This document shows, piece by piece, positions 1-15,274 of a stretch of 64,000 nucleotides of DNA (positions are counted from its first letter, which is position 1; every line of letters begins with the position of its first letter). The stretch is from Amorphochlora amoebiformis (taxonomy: Eukaryota > Cercozoa > Chlorarachniophyceae). Made by a program: the position numbers and the translations under genes. The notes beneath the pieces were generated by a model. It was not told the origin of the DNA, ran no database searches, and saw nothing but the letters and a program-made list of their open reading frames with translations. The stretch lies in NCBI GenBank assembly GCA_054601695.1, contig BAAHQB010000303.1, positions 62,001 through 126,000 of the forward strand, in the 5' to 3' direction.

Positions 1-1885
<1,885 letters not shown>

Positions 1886-2032
1886 AGAAATATACATATC
1901 ACGCTATAGGACACGTCCCTCTGGTAGGCACCTAAGAGTAGGCTACTCTTTTGGTTGCATTAGGCATATAGTATTGAGTTGAATTTCTGTGAGTCATAAT
2001 CTTACAGTCTACGATCAAACCCTACGTTAACA

Positions 2033-2095
<63 letters not shown>

Positions 2096-2360
2096 ATAGA
2101 AAACGTGCTGGTTATATGTTGTAATGCATATGTATGTATATGTATACTAACCTTGCTTTTTGGTCATGGTCTGAATATCCTGAAAACATAGTTATTATTG
2201 TATTTTTCGCTAGATCGATGTATTTACAATATGTCCGTAGGTCCATATGAATAATAAGAGCATAAACAAGGACACAAGAACACAAGAACACAAAAACACA
2301 AAAACACGAACACACACTCATATGGAAATTGCTTCCAATGTTTCCAGGTATGTTTATAAT
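1886..2360. other. Unique island with short CACAAGAA-type repeats
   Basis: Mixed-composition sequence occupies about 1886-2035 and 2095-2360, separated by a TA tract. At about 2268-2312 there is a run of short ACACAAGA/ACACAAAA units, followed by a (CT)n stretch near 2363-2380. No open frame has convincing protein-like composition and I recognise no family. Confidence 0.6.
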
Positions 2361-2672
2361 ATTTCTCTCTCTCTCTCTCTATATATATGTATATATAAAT
2401 ATAAATATATATAATATAATATATACATATAACATATATAAAATATATATATGTTTGTATATGTGTATGTATTTATACTCAAGTGAATTGATATGGATAG
2501 TTATTTAAACATATACTCATTGATACAAATACACATGTAGAAATACAAGATACAACATATATACATTTTGTATTGTATACATGTACGAATATTTTAACTA
2601 ACATGCATGCGTGTTATGCATGTATGTATCCACATATATGTATGTATAGATGCCTACACACATATATACGCA

Positions 2673-2703
<31 letters not shown>

Positions 2704-2723
2704 TTACCACACACACACACACA

Positions 2724-2775
<52 letters not shown>

Positions 2776-3010
2776 TGCATTACCACACACACATATATAT
2801 ATATATATAAAGACACATCTATATGCATATATATATATATATATTACATGGACATATAAGAATTTACATATATGCATGTATATGTACATGTAGTATGTAC
2901 GCCAAAAACATGAATAAATGTTCACATATTACACCATACATATTTATACAAAATACATGTATTCTCATGTACATCTGTGTATATTTGTATGTTAAAGTAG
3001 AGTAAGGATG
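2361..3010. repeat. TA/CATA microsatellite with a duplicated CA block
   Basis: Mostly TA and CATA microsatellite. The block GCATTACCACACACACAC at about 2701 recurs at about 2777 in shorter form, each followed by a TA tract, which suggests a tandem duplication of about 75 bp. The open frames on both strands here are repeat translations. Confidence 0.85.
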
Positions 3011-3740
3011 GAGATACCTTGAAGAGATCCATGCTCTTTCTCGGATCCTGAATAAACACAAACATTTGCTACATACATACACTAATACGTATAACACCCC
3101 TCTTCATGTAAATATTACATGATGTACTTGTGTATAACATACATATACTGTAGTATAACAGATAAGGGAACTCCCAAATGTGATATATATACATATATAT
3201 GTGTATATATGTATATATTATATGTATGTATACACACATATATATATATATGTCGAAAAATATGAATTTAGAATGCATGTGTGTATATACATGCATATAA
3301 ATATAAGAAAAGTATGAATTCCACGTCCTATATCAAAAGATTAAAACACATTTTTATCAGAGATTTCTAAAAAAAATCACTATGTGTATATATTATATAT
3401 CTAATCTACAAAACTAAAATACCGAAATACACTTGTAAACATATGTACATAAATACACGCATAATACATCTAAGTGATACCTTCTAGTAATAACCCAATA
3501 ACACTAACCCATGCCTAGGCCTCTGAAACTCCAGCTTTGAGCCTAAGTCTCATCCTAAAGAGTAAGCCTAATACTCACCGTACTCTTATCCTAAGGCCAA
3601 TAGACGGCTGTGTTTGAGAGACGAGGAATGTGAAATGTATTAGAGGGTAACCTTGTGCGCCGAACACGTGGTTTTGTAGGCCATGTATAACTCGAGGAAA
3701 CAGCTTAATTCTTCTTCGCTTAAAGGCTGGGAATATTCTC
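3011..3740. other. Unique island, no recognised gene
   Basis: About 700 bp of mostly mixed sequence, broken by TA at about 3183-3250. The 3480-3735 part is the most gene-like in composition. A minus-strand frame reads through about 3575-3735 with a basic, mixed composition before it runs into TA-derived Tyr/Ile residues. It has no domain I recognise and its reading continues into microsatellite, so I do not call it a gene. It could be the remnant of a transposable element or exon. Confidence 0.5.
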
Positions 3741-3908
3741 ATAATTATATATATATATATATATATATATTTATTTATAATATATGAATATGTATGTATA
3801 TATATATTATATATGTATGCATTAAGACATACATGTAAGTTATCTCTTTTGCACAGTTGCACAATTTTACATAAGCATACTTATATGCATATATATATAT
3901 ATATATAT

Positions 3909-3970
3909 ATATATGTGTATATATTTAGCAATATATAAACATCATAAAATGGTAAAAGTGATATATGACA

Positions 3971-4011
<41 letters not shown>

Positions 4012-4090
4012 CAGTGATGTGTATATATTTATCCATGTATAAGCATCATAAGAAGGGTAGAAGTGATATATGATAGTGATATATAAAAGT
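3909..4090. repeat. Duplicated leader of the 13-bp satellite
   Basis: The sequence at about 3917-3983 (ATATTTAGCAATATATAAAC and onward through GTGATATATGACAGTGATATA) is repeated with substitutions at about 4025-4085 (ATATTTATCCATGTATAAGC onward). A TA tract lies between. The downstream copy runs directly into the satellite, so the flank was duplicated together with its first satellite monomers. This marks the left edge of the array and may record how it was seeded. Confidence 0.75.
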
Positions 4091-4790
4091 GATATATGAT
4101 AGTGATATATGAAAGTGATATATGATAGTGATATATGAAAGTGATATATGATAGTGATAAATAAAAGTGATATATGATAGTGATATATAAAAGTGATATA
4201 TGATAGTGATATATGAAAGTGATATATGATAGTGATATATGAAAGTGATATATGATAGTGATATATGAAAGTGATATATGATAGTGATATATGGAAGTGA
4301 TATATGATAGTGATATATGGAAGTGATATATGATAGTGATATATGAAAGTGATATATGATAGTGATATATGAAAGTGATATATGATAGTGATATATGAAA
4401 GTGATATATGATAGTGATATATGAAAGTGATATATGATAGTGATATATGAAAGTGATATATGATAGTGATATATGAAAATGATATATGATAGTGATATAT
4501 AAAGGTGATATATGATAGTGATATATAAAAGTGATATATGATAGTGATATATAAAAGTGATATATGATAGTGATATATAAAAGTGATATATGATAGTGAT
4601 ATATGAAAGTGATATATGATAGTGATATATGAAAGTGATATATGATAGTGATATATAAAGGTGATATATGATAGTGATATATAAAAGTGATATATGATAG
4701 TGATATATGCAAGTGATATATGATAGTGATATATGAAAGTGATATATGATAGTGATATATGCAAGTGATATATGATAGTGATATAAGACA
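4063..4790. repeat. 13-bp satellite in 26-bp dimers, 56 monomers
   Basis: The array consists of 13-bp monomers in strict alternation. One is the nearly invariant GTGATATATGATA. The other is a variable GTGATATATNNNN ending mostly GAAA, AAAA, AAGG, GGAA or GCAA. The first monomer starts at 4063 and the last, GTGATATAAGACA, ends at 4790, so 728 bp equals exactly 56 units with no net length change. Because 26 is not a multiple of 3 and no minus-strand frame contains a stop, all three minus frames stay open for over 220 codons. The resulting HYHISLSYITFIY-like repeats are a by-product, not a protein. Dimeric order with one fixed monomer implies that expansion proceeded by 26-bp or larger steps. 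Confidence 0.97.
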
Positions 4791-5015
4791 TCAGTCATGA
4801 CCAATACTACTCGTCTCGTAAGATATATCACGTATCAGGTATATATTAGATGTAATGATATATATAATTAACTAGTAAGGTACCACATGATAGGCCGATT
4901 ATTCCAAGTATAGCTGCAATTACTACCAGCTAATATGCTATAAACAAAGGGCACTATACAGGACTGTTTAGTTCAACATCTATAGTTGGAGACACATACA
5001 TATATATATATAAAA

Positions 5016-5049
<34 letters not shown>

Positions 5050-5115
5050 TAATATACATATAATATATATATATATATCGAAATATGCGTATACATTTTT
5101 GTGTGTGTACATAGA

Positions 5116-5146
<31 letters not shown>

Positions 5147-5200
5147 GTATGTGTATATGTATATGTATGTTGCTTGTATATATATCTTTATCGTTCTATG

Positions 5201-5232
<32 letters not shown>

Positions 5233-5265
5233 ATACATGTATATATATATATATTGTGTGTGTGT

Positions 5266-5314
<49 letters not shown>

Positions 5315-5375
5315 TATATGTGTGTACATATGTATATGTTGCTTGTATATGTATCCTTATCGTTATATGTATGTG

Positions 5376-5413
<38 letters not shown>

Positions 5414-5487
5414 ATATATATATATATATATAACACTCATTTACATACTTTGTTGCAGACGCAAGACGCCAATTTTCCGGAATCTAA
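4791..5487. other. Short island followed by TA/GTAT microsatellite
   Basis: About 4791-4985 is mixed sequence with no convincing open frame. About 4990-5440 is TA microsatellite with GTAT and GTGT variants. Within it, a segment around TATGTTGCTTGTATATGTAT is present near 5165 and again near 5335, again pointing to local duplication. The overlapping open frames on both strands are microsatellite translations. Confidence 0.8.
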
Positions 5488-5660
5488 GCATGTCTTGTAC
5501 TGCATATACAGGTCCTAATAACATAAATACATTAAAGACAACATATATGTGTCTTGTACTGCATATACAGGTCCTAATAACTTAACTGCATGTCAGACAA
5601 AATATATGTGTCTTGTACTGCAGTAATAACATAAATACATGTCAGACAACATATATATTG
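5488..5660. repeat. Three-copy minisatellite of about 60 bp
   Basis: Three consecutive units begin with TGTCTTGTACTGCA at about 5491, 5550 and 5609. The first two also carry TATACAGGTCCTAATAAC. The third has lost about 11 bp of that part. Each unit ends with a CAGACAACATATAT-like segment. A decayed fourth unit may follow at about 5665-5735 (GGTCCTAACAGCATATC). There is no coding evidence. Confidence 0.85.
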
Positions 5661-6156
5661 AAAAACATGTTCGGGTCCTAACAGCATATCTATATGTTGC
5701 AATGCATGTGCAAATACTAATGGCATAGGTTAAAAACTATAAGCGTTTATCATATACACACACACACATATATCTATATATATACATATACATACATACA
5801 TATATATACATATATATATTTATATATATTTCTAAACCTCTAAGCAACCCCAACAGCCACATGCCTCTCGCCGCCAACACACGGACCTATTCGCATAATA
5901 TATACACCTTTTTCCGAAAAACTCAGTTTTATTATATCGATGTTTCGCTTTCCCACTTATCTCCAATAGACATATTTCAAACAAATACCGACCTATTAAA
6001 TCGGCCCAATTTCAATACATGGACAATTTTACAAACCTGTTCCCGAAATATTGATTTATTTTCAATGTATCGAAATATTTTCAATATTTCGACCGAGATT
6101 CCTACCTATTTCTAATATATCGTTTACTATCGATATATCGTCCTTATCGGCGTCAA
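5661..6156. other. Unique island, pyrimidine-leaning, no gene recognised
   Basis: After a short CACA/TA run at about 5755-5835, the sequence is mixed from about 5836 onward, with many TTTC, CCGA and TCGA steps. A plus-strand frame is open from about 5861 to 6115 (about 84 codons), but its codons derive from the same degenerate CCTATTTC/AATATTTCGA motifs that form the next array. I read it as decayed repeat rather than a gene. Confidence 0.5.
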
Positions 6157-6330
6157 CCTATTTCCGATATTCCTACCTATTTCTGATGTACCGACCTATT
6201 TCCGATATTCCTACCTATTTCTGATGTACCGACCTATTTCCGATATACCTACCTATTCTTATGTACCAACCTGTTTCCGATATTCATACCTACTCTTATG
6301 TAGCAACCTATTTCCGATATACCGACGTGC
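6157..6330. repeat. 37-38 bp minisatellite, about 4.6 units
   Basis: Units start with CCTATTTCCGATA (or CCTGTTTCCGATA) at 6157, 6195, 6232, 6270 and 6307, giving a period of 37-38 bp. Each unit has two related halves, CCTATTTCCGATATTC and CCTATTTCTGATGTAC, so the ancestral monomer was probably about 19 bp. Degenerate relatives extend upstream to about 5950. Confidence 0.9.
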
Positions 6331-7660
<1,330 letters not shown>

Positions 7661-7935
7661 ACATATTATAAATATTGTCAGAGCAGCGATATTGTATATT
7701 TGTAGTCCATGATCTGGGTAAGGAAAGCGGCTACGTTAACACAGATACTCACAACCCCTCCTGAAACAGTGACATCTCGTAACGTAATGCCTTATCACCT
7801 TATATTCTAGGACCCCCGCTACTTCCGGGTAGTATTCGGTACTATCCGTTAGTAATGGGTAGTATCCGACGAGGTAATCTCGAACACCCTTCGGAACTTC
7901 CAGCAAAAGGTATGTGTGTATGGAACGTGTGTTAG
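7661..7935. other. Unique island with GGGTAGTATCCG motifs
   Basis: About 270 bp of mixed sequence. At about 7825-7875 the related pieces GGGTAGTATTCGGTACTATC and GGGTAGTATCCGAC occur, giving a small imperfect repeat that is partly self-complementary (GTAGTAT against GGTACTATC). No frame over 60 codons lies wholly within the island and no family is recognised. Confidence 0.55.
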
Positions 7936-8545
<610 letters not shown>

Positions 8546-8815
8546 ATAGGTTGTCGTCCCACGTGTTCCTACGTATGTTTACACGTAGGTATGTATTTAA
8601 ATTATATACACGGACATACATATAATACATACATATATTTATATATATTTGTGTATATGTGAATATACCGAAAGGTCTTTTGAAGATATGATTTTTGAAT
8701 GTGGAGGCTCCTTCATTTCTATGTATCATAATTAATACTTATATTTAAGTATATCTATCTATCTATCTATCTATCTATATATATATATGAATATTATATT
8801 ATACATTAACATATC

Positions 8816-8857
<42 letters not shown>

Positions 8858-8953
8858 ACACTGCCTAATCATTTGTAAGACGTTTTATACAAAAAAGTTG
8901 ATATTTATGCATCAAATGTAGGATATCAAAATATTAGATATGTATATAATATT

Positions 8954-8995
<42 letters not shown>

Positions 8996-9098
8996 TGTTA
9001 AATGTTCACATATATGCATGCGTGTAGAATGGTATATGTTTGTACATATATATATATAATATATATATATATAATATATACATATATATATATATATG

Positions 9099-9142
<44 letters not shown>

Positions 9143-9151
9143 TGCATATAT

Positions 9152-9200
<49 letters not shown>

Positions 9201-9312
9201 GTTTTTATATATACACATATCCATGTATACATTATATTGATATGCTTCCTACATATATACATACATATATATATATATATATATACATATTTATTTACAT
9301 ACAAATATATAC

Positions 9313-9365
<53 letters not shown>

Positions 9366-9394
9366 CATATATATATAATTTACATCTACTTACA
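8546..9394. repeat. Small island, a (TATC)n run, then TA microsatellite
   Basis: About 8546-8750 is mixed sequence without a recognisable gene. A tetranucleotide TATC run of about seven units sits at about 8753-8778. From about 8780 to 9394 the sequence is mostly TA/CATA microsatellite, with a mixed patch at about 8855-8940. Open frames on both strands through 8912-9397 are microsatellite translations. Confidence 0.85.
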
Positions 9395-9800
9395 TGAGAC
9401 ATGAAAGAATATTCATTGTGATATGTACCCTTCATGGACATGAAAAGAATAATCATAGTTGATATGTACCCTTCATGGATATGAAAAGAATAATCATAGT
9501 TGATATGTACCCTTCTTTGACATGAAAAGAATAATCATAGTTGATATGTACCCTTCTTTGACTTGAAAAGAATAATCATAGTTGATATGTACCCTTCTTT
9601 GACATGAAAAGAATAATCATAGTTGATATGTACCCTTCTTTGACTTGAAAAGAATAATCATAGTTATATGTACTTTTTTGACATGAAAAGAATAATCATA
9701 GTTATATGTACCCTTCTGACATGAGACGAATAATTATAGTGATATCTGTAGTTCTTTGACATGAGAAGAGTAATCATAGTGATGTGTACCCTTCTTTGAC
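9395..9800. repeat. 41-bp minisatellite, about ten copies
   Basis: Units start with GATATGTACCC at 9420, 9461, 9502, 9543, 9584 and 9625, an exact 41-bp spacing. Shorter, more divergent units follow to about 9800, and a partial unit lies to the left. Each unit carries TTTGACATGAAAAGAATAA followed by TCATAGTT. Central units are nearly identical while both ends are diverged, the usual pattern when unequal exchange homogenises the middle of an array. Confidence 0.95.
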
Positions 9801-9934
9801 CGCTTGGGTGTTACTTTTTCGCGAGGAATCACTGAAAAAAACCAGACACTCACACACATAATATATACACATACATATACACACATATATATATATTATA
9901 TAAATATATATATATATATATATATACAAAATAC

Positions 9935-9972
<38 letters not shown>

Positions 9973-9979
9973 ATACATA

Positions 9980-10034
<55 letters not shown>

Positions 10035-10089
10035 TTGTATGTGTATATATATATCTAATATATATATATATATACACAATATACATATA

Positions 10090-10130
<41 letters not shown>

Positions 10131-10239
10131 ATATGTATGTATGCATTCGTTGGTAGATATACGTTATTAATACGTGTTTATATGTATGTTACATATTTAC
10201 ATAACGTTTGTGAGTGTATTTATACACACATCGATACAT
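9801..10239. repeat. TA/CATA microsatellite
   Basis: A short mixed lead-in at 9801-9850 is followed by TA, CATA and GTAT microsatellite to about 10135, and a small mixed patch at about 10136-10235. Nothing else is visible. The Tyr/Ile open frames on both strands are repeat products. Confidence 0.93.
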
Positions 10240-10386
10240 TGAGGGTGACAAGACGGAATATATATATATACATATATATATATATATGTATATATATAAT
10301 ACACGTGTAAAGAAGAAGATACCTCCAAGATTCAGAGAACCGAAAGAGAGGGTGGCAAGACGGAATATATATATATATATATATAC

Positions 10387-10418
<32 letters not shown>

Positions 10419-10506
10419 TATATACATACTGGATATATATATATATATATAATACATGTGTAAAGAAGAAGATACCTCCAAGATTCAGAGAACCGAAAGA
10501 GAGGAA
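10240..10506. repeat. Segmental duplication with two interleaved cores
   Basis: Core one, GAGGGTGACAAGACGGAATA, is at about 10240-10265 and again at about 10349-10370. Core two is about 55 bp, starting GTGTAAAGAAGAAGATACCT and including TTCAGAGAACCGAAAGAGAG. It lies at about 10305-10352 and 10457-10505. The order one-two-one-two, with TA tracts after each core one, implies tandem duplication of a unit of about 110-150 bp. Core two reads VKKKIPPRFREPKER in one plus frame in both copies. I take this as a consequence of the duplication, because the frame ends in TA microsatellite. Confidence 0.88.
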
Positions 10507-10700
10507 GATAGGAGAAGGAAAACAGAGAGAGAGTGAGAGGGAAATAGAAAAAAGGTAGAGAGAGAGGGAGGGAAATAGAAGAAATAGACAGAGATATAAA
10601 TAGAGGAGATAGAAAAAAGGACATAGAAGAGAAAGAGAGAGAGAGAGGGAAAACAAGGGAAAAGAGAGAGAGAGAGAGAAAATAAGGGAAAAGAGCAGAC
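10500..10700. repeat. Purine (GA) tract
   Basis: About 200 bp of GA-rich sequence on the plus strand with GAGAGAGAG and GGGAAA units. The complementary Ser/Leu/Phe open frame on the minus strand (about 10189-10744) is a low-complexity translation. The tract begins immediately at the end of the second copy of the duplicated core. Confidence 0.9.
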
Positions 10701-11087
10701 ATGAGAAGAATAGAGGCGGTTCGAAGGTCACTCTGATATGTCACAAAACATGTGCGTGTTTCAGTAGTACATAACCATGTTTATGGTGTTGATGTACATA
10801 TTACACCCACGCACGCACACATACAGACATGCATACTGGGAAATATATGAACGCGTATGCATGTATACATGCGTGGTCACGTAGACGTGTGGATGTGGAG
10901 ATATATGTTTTAGACTGGTGGATTTTGGGCAATTTCTAACCAACAACATGCGCTGAGTTTTGGATTTTTCTTCGAACGATCTCCTTCTTCTCTTTATATT
11001 TAAATGTTTTGAGAGAATAGGTTAGGATATGCAAAGTAGTATGTATGTACGTGCGGGCGGGCAGCATTAGCGAATACTCTTGCTGTT
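10701..11087. other. Unique island, no gene recognised
   Basis: Mixed sequence with CACGCACGCACAC near 10805 and scattered CATG and ACGT steps. No frame with protein-like composition exceeds about 60 codons. Confidence 0.5.
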
Positions 11088-11194
11088 AGTTTATCTTTTA
11101 TTTTTTTAAAATACTTAAGTGTATACTATGTCATATGTAGATAGTTGAACATATATTGCCTTTACACAAATAGAATATAATATATATGTATATG

Positions 11195-11238
<44 letters not shown>

Positions 11239-11375
11239 TTATATATATATATATATATAATATATATATATATTATATTTTATCTCATATTTTTCGAAAT
11301 ATTTAAGTGTATATTGTGATAATGTAGATAGTTAACAATATTTACCTTTACACAAATAGAATATATAATATATAT
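11088..11375. repeat. Two-copy 90-bp duplication
   Basis: A segment around TAAGTGTATACTATGTCATA, through GTAGATAGTTGAACATAT to TTACACAAATAGAATATA, lies at about 11093-11185. A diverged copy containing TAAGTGTATATTGTGATAAT and TTACACAAATAGAATATA lies at about 11275-11372. The copies are separated by TA microsatellite and the offset is about 188 bp. Confidence 0.87.
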
Positions 11376-11415
11376 ATATATAATATATAGTATATATATA
11401 AATATATATATATAT

Positions 11416-11488
<73 letters not shown>

Positions 11489-11617
11489 GCATCTTAAATA
11501 TCCTCTCGCTTTCTGTGTATATATGTGTCCATGTACATAACATTTATATCAATAAAGATACTTTACGTACATGTATACAACTTTACATACAATGTGTATT
11601 TTTATAGAATATATATA

Positions 11618-11679
<62 letters not shown>

Positions 11680-11750
11680 AACATATAGGCATCTACACAT
11701 AATATATATATGTATATATGTATATATATATATATATATATGCACATACA
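11376..11750. repeat. TA microsatellite
   Basis: Mostly (TA)n, with a short mixed stretch at about 11488-11600. The minus-strand open frame over 11602-11844 is largely microsatellite. Confidence 0.92.
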
Positions 11751-12780
11751 TAGTATGTAGCATATGTACCGTTACGTAAGTCGAAATCGCAAACCTAAGG
11801 ATATTAAAGAGATATATTACATATATCGACAAACACATGTACATGTAAATTTAGAAGTATATTCAAAGTATATGATACTTTAGAATTACAGTTACCTCGC
11901 AGAAATTAAGGTCCCATATCGTGTCGTATGTGCATCTAATATGAGTTTAGACGCATTAAAAACATCCGAATGTTGAATTTCATGTCTCACGCTCATGGAT
12001 GCATTCATGAAGGCACATGTGCAACTTGTGCATGAATTCAACGTAACAATGCTAATACTGGTGGGGGGTGAAGCATGGGGTGTAAGATTGAGGTTGTGAC
12101 ACTTCCAATTGGTGTGAAACTAAGTGATTTTCATTGATTTTGGCCTGACATTCAAGGATATTGGCCTGACATGTGTACGAGGGGAGGTACCTAGGACAAC
12201 TTATATTCTTCTGGGAACCAACAGGCATCCTGATGCACAAGTACATAATATGTACATATTCAAATCAATACCAAAATACATGCTTGCAAACGACTTCCAG
12301 CGAAATATGCTCTCTCGCACAAAAGGCAAAAAAGCGCAGAACGATATATCATGACAATTCGTGACCTACCCACCCGCCCTCTCTTCCCCTGACCAAAATA
12401 GGTATATTGAAGCTCTCAAAGTACTCCGATTGGGTGAGATCCACATATTTCCTCTTCTTTTTTCTGGCCGGCGACGACCGGAACGCCATGCCGAATATGC
12501 CTCTGAGAAATTGCGAAGGTCACCAAGGTATGTCACGGTTAGCTTCGATCAGTGTCGTCACGAAGGTTTGTCACGATGTGAATAATAAGCTGATTTCACT
12601 GAAATCCATCCACTTCGGGTCGGAGATGTTGCATTGCATTGGTCCATGCTGTTCCGCCATATTTTTGAGATTAAGGGTGTAAAATGCAATGTTTCAATGG
12701 CTCCATTTCACCATATCACGGCGAACAACAAGGATTTCAGAACTCATTCATCCGCATCCGACAACTATATACTAGTATAT
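11751..12780. other. About 1 kb complex island, possible gene or element relic
   Basis: This is one of the few long non-repetitive stretches, and its GC content is clearly higher than its surroundings. Short frames of 60-90 codons overlap on both strands. None begins with a well-placed ATG or shows a domain I know, and no intron pair could be fixed with confidence. It may hold exons of an undetected gene or decayed transposon sequence. Confidence 0.5.
12407..12682 (+). other. Unassigned open frame, 91 codons
   Basis: The frame opens without an ATG (first codon TTG) and runs to a TAA at 12680-12682. Internal ATG codons are available, for example at AACGCCATGCCG. Composition is mixed and not repeat-derived. 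It includes an aromatic, hydrophobic segment (STYFLFFFLAG, about residues 12-22), an Asp/Arg-rich piece and several cysteines near the C-terminus. I do not recognise a family. Splice-like GT dinucleotides occur upstream (TTGGGTGAGA at about 12430), so this could equally be an exon fragment or chance. Confidence 0.2.
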
Positions 12781-13168
12781 AATTATAACTAGACACACAT
12801 ATTGTTATACATGCTTATCTATTGTATTAAATGTAATACTATATCATTGATTACATATGGCAAAAATGAAAAAAAAAAAGTCTTACATAAGTGCGATTTA
12901 TATTTTCAGAAATACATATAATGGTACATAAACGTAAAGATGTTTAATGTTGTAATATGCTGTGATGTACACGCTCATATTGTTGTAAGCATGATAATAG
13001 TACTCACGGTACTATATATACATACATATATATATGTATATATATATATATATGTATGTATGTGTATATGTGTGTATATATATATATATGTGTGTATATA
13101 TATGTATCTATAATGTATTATGTATATGTGTATACTATGATATATTTATATGTATATATGTTTATATG

Positions 13169-13255
<87 letters not shown>

Positions 13256-13279
13256 AACATGGACCTATATATATATATA

Positions 13280-13317
<38 letters not shown>

Positions 13318-13348
13318 GGACCTCTATATATGTGAATTATATATTATA

Positions 13349-13392
<44 letters not shown>

Positions 13393-13671
13393 ATATATAT
13401 ATACATATATAACAATATTATACAACATTATACAATATTAATATTAAAATTCTATATTTATAAAAACAAGTTTAACTATAGACTCAACGCTTAATAATAT
13501 ATATTACAATATTATCATCTCAGTATCCATTACATAAATATGTATATAATACTAGATATATATATATATATATGTATATGTATATATATTATATATATAT
13601 ATATATATCATCTAGATCATGAAGGTCGATCGATCGTATTAATCTAAGCTACCTATGCTAGCTTATCATCA

Positions 13672-13733
<62 letters not shown>

Positions 13734-13822
13734 TGATACAAGCATATGCATAGGTATATATATTTCATATGTATAATGATATGTATATATATATATTCAT
13801 ATATTATATATATATATATATG

Positions 13823-13900
<78 letters not shown>

Positions 13901-14237
13901 AACATATATATATATATATATATATGTATATATGTACACATGCACTAGCATATTAGTTTGAAATATAAATATAATTGTATAATTAGTTCATGGAATATTC
14001 TCATGAGCACTCGTGAGTATACACGCAAGCACACACGTTGCTTGTAACTAGTATATACTTCATTGTATAATCAAACCTATACATATGTACACACTAATGT
14101 CGTATATAATATATATATATATATATGATATAGATATATATATATACAAACATGTCATGGCATATATACTTAAACGATATATATACATTTATCATGAGAT
14201 TGGACACATATGTATATCTAAATCTATATGTATAATA

Positions 14238-14277
<40 letters not shown>
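12781..14277. repeat. TA microsatellite with small islands
   Basis: Mixed AT-rich sequence occupies about 12781-13010. TA microsatellite then dominates, with patches of non-TA sequence at about 13420-13545, 13607-13670 and 13940-14110. The core AAAACATGGACCT occurs at about 13254 and about 13312, each followed by TA repeats, a duplication of about 58 bp. No genes are visible. Confidence 0.88.
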
Positions 14278-14281
<4 letters not shown>

Positions 14282-14616
14282 AGCGTATATATTCTATAGA
14301 GTATTTATACTATACACAGTATTCATGTACCATTGTTGTAGTGCAGGTACGTAATATATATATATCACCACATATAAGCACTATAACGTATGTTTATATG
14401 CATATATATATTTATTCATATTTGTATATGTATATATATACATACACATACATATATATACATAATATTATATATGTAACGTACATATATATATATATAT
14501 ATATGTCACAGTATACATTCTACAGAGTAATTATTTTATATATCATGATTATTTACAGATACTAAATACATCATACATCATGGCATATAAGCACTATAAC
14601 GTATTTTTATATGCAT

Positions 14617-14625
<9 letters not shown>
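14278..14625. repeat. Two-copy duplication of about 230-bp period
   Basis: The first copy starts CACAGCGTATATATTCTATAG (about 14279) and contains CATATAAGCACTATAACGTA (about 14371) and TTTATATGCATATA. The second starts CACAGTATACATTCTACAGA (about 14507) and contains CATATAAGCACTATAACGTA again (about 14585). The second half is nearly identical, while the first half is diverged. TA microsatellite lies within and between the copies. Confidence 0.85.
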
Positions 14626-14666
<41 letters not shown>

Positions 14667-14742
14667 TCTATATGTACTAGTAGTATATATATCATATTAT
14701 GTATCTAGATACATGTATATATATATATATATATATCATATA

Positions 14743-14774
<32 letters not shown>

Positions 14775-15183
14775 GTATCATGATGATGAGTCTTATGCAA
14801 GTATGCATGTACATATATATGTATATATATGTATATATGTATATATATATATATATCACATGTACATGTACGTGCACGTGTGCATCATGTAGTACATGTA
14901 TTTCATTATCTTATCAACTCGATCAATTCTGATTCATTACATCTTACTGACTACCTATTTGTATCATACTGTCTCCATGAGTATCTACATTTATATGTAT
15001 ATCTTTATATAAGGCTATGTATCATGCCGTGCATGATGGTATAATATTACTAGTATTATATAATGATATATTATAAATTTATGCACTAGTATATATATAT
15101 ATATCTATCTAGATATGTATATGTATATATATACTAGATATATATATATATATATATATATAGTACAAGTATATACTAGTGTA

Positions 15184-15204
15184 CATATGCATCTAGTGCA
15201 TATG
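15184..15204. repeat. Perfect 8-bp inverted repeat around CTAG
   Basis: CATATGCA at 15184-15191 and TGCATATG at 15197-15204 are exact reverse complements around the 5-nt loop TCTAG. It could form a small hairpin or cruciform. In sequence this AT-rich, chance is a fair alternative. Confidence 0.7.
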
Positions 15205-15257
15205 TCTAGATCTACCTAGTCTACATATGTATATATCAGCACACATTCAGTCCAAGG

Positions 15258-15274
15258 CTAGCTAACTTAGCTAG
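15258..15274. repeat. Perfect 8-bp palindrome CTAGCTAA/TTAGCTAG
   Basis: CTAGCTAA at 15258-15265 and TTAGCTAG at 15267-15274 are exact reverse complements separated by one base. Together with the hairpin 60 bp upstream it shows the palindromic character of this CTAG-rich stretch. A role as a binding site cannot be judged from one copy. Confidence 0.7.

Noticed and set aside
4009-4831. Three minus-strand frames of about 227-261 codons
   Set aside because: All three frames of the same strand are open because the 13-bp unit lacks stops in that direction. The peptides are the same repeat in shifted register.
10214-10558. Frame containing VKKKIPPRFREPKER twice as a repeat protein
   Set aside because: The two copies are the two halves of a DNA duplication, separated and followed by TA or GA repeats, with no start or end that fits a gene.
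11751-12780. Transposase or reverse transcriptase relic
   Set aside because: I looked for conserved catalytic motifs in the short frames on both strands and saw none.
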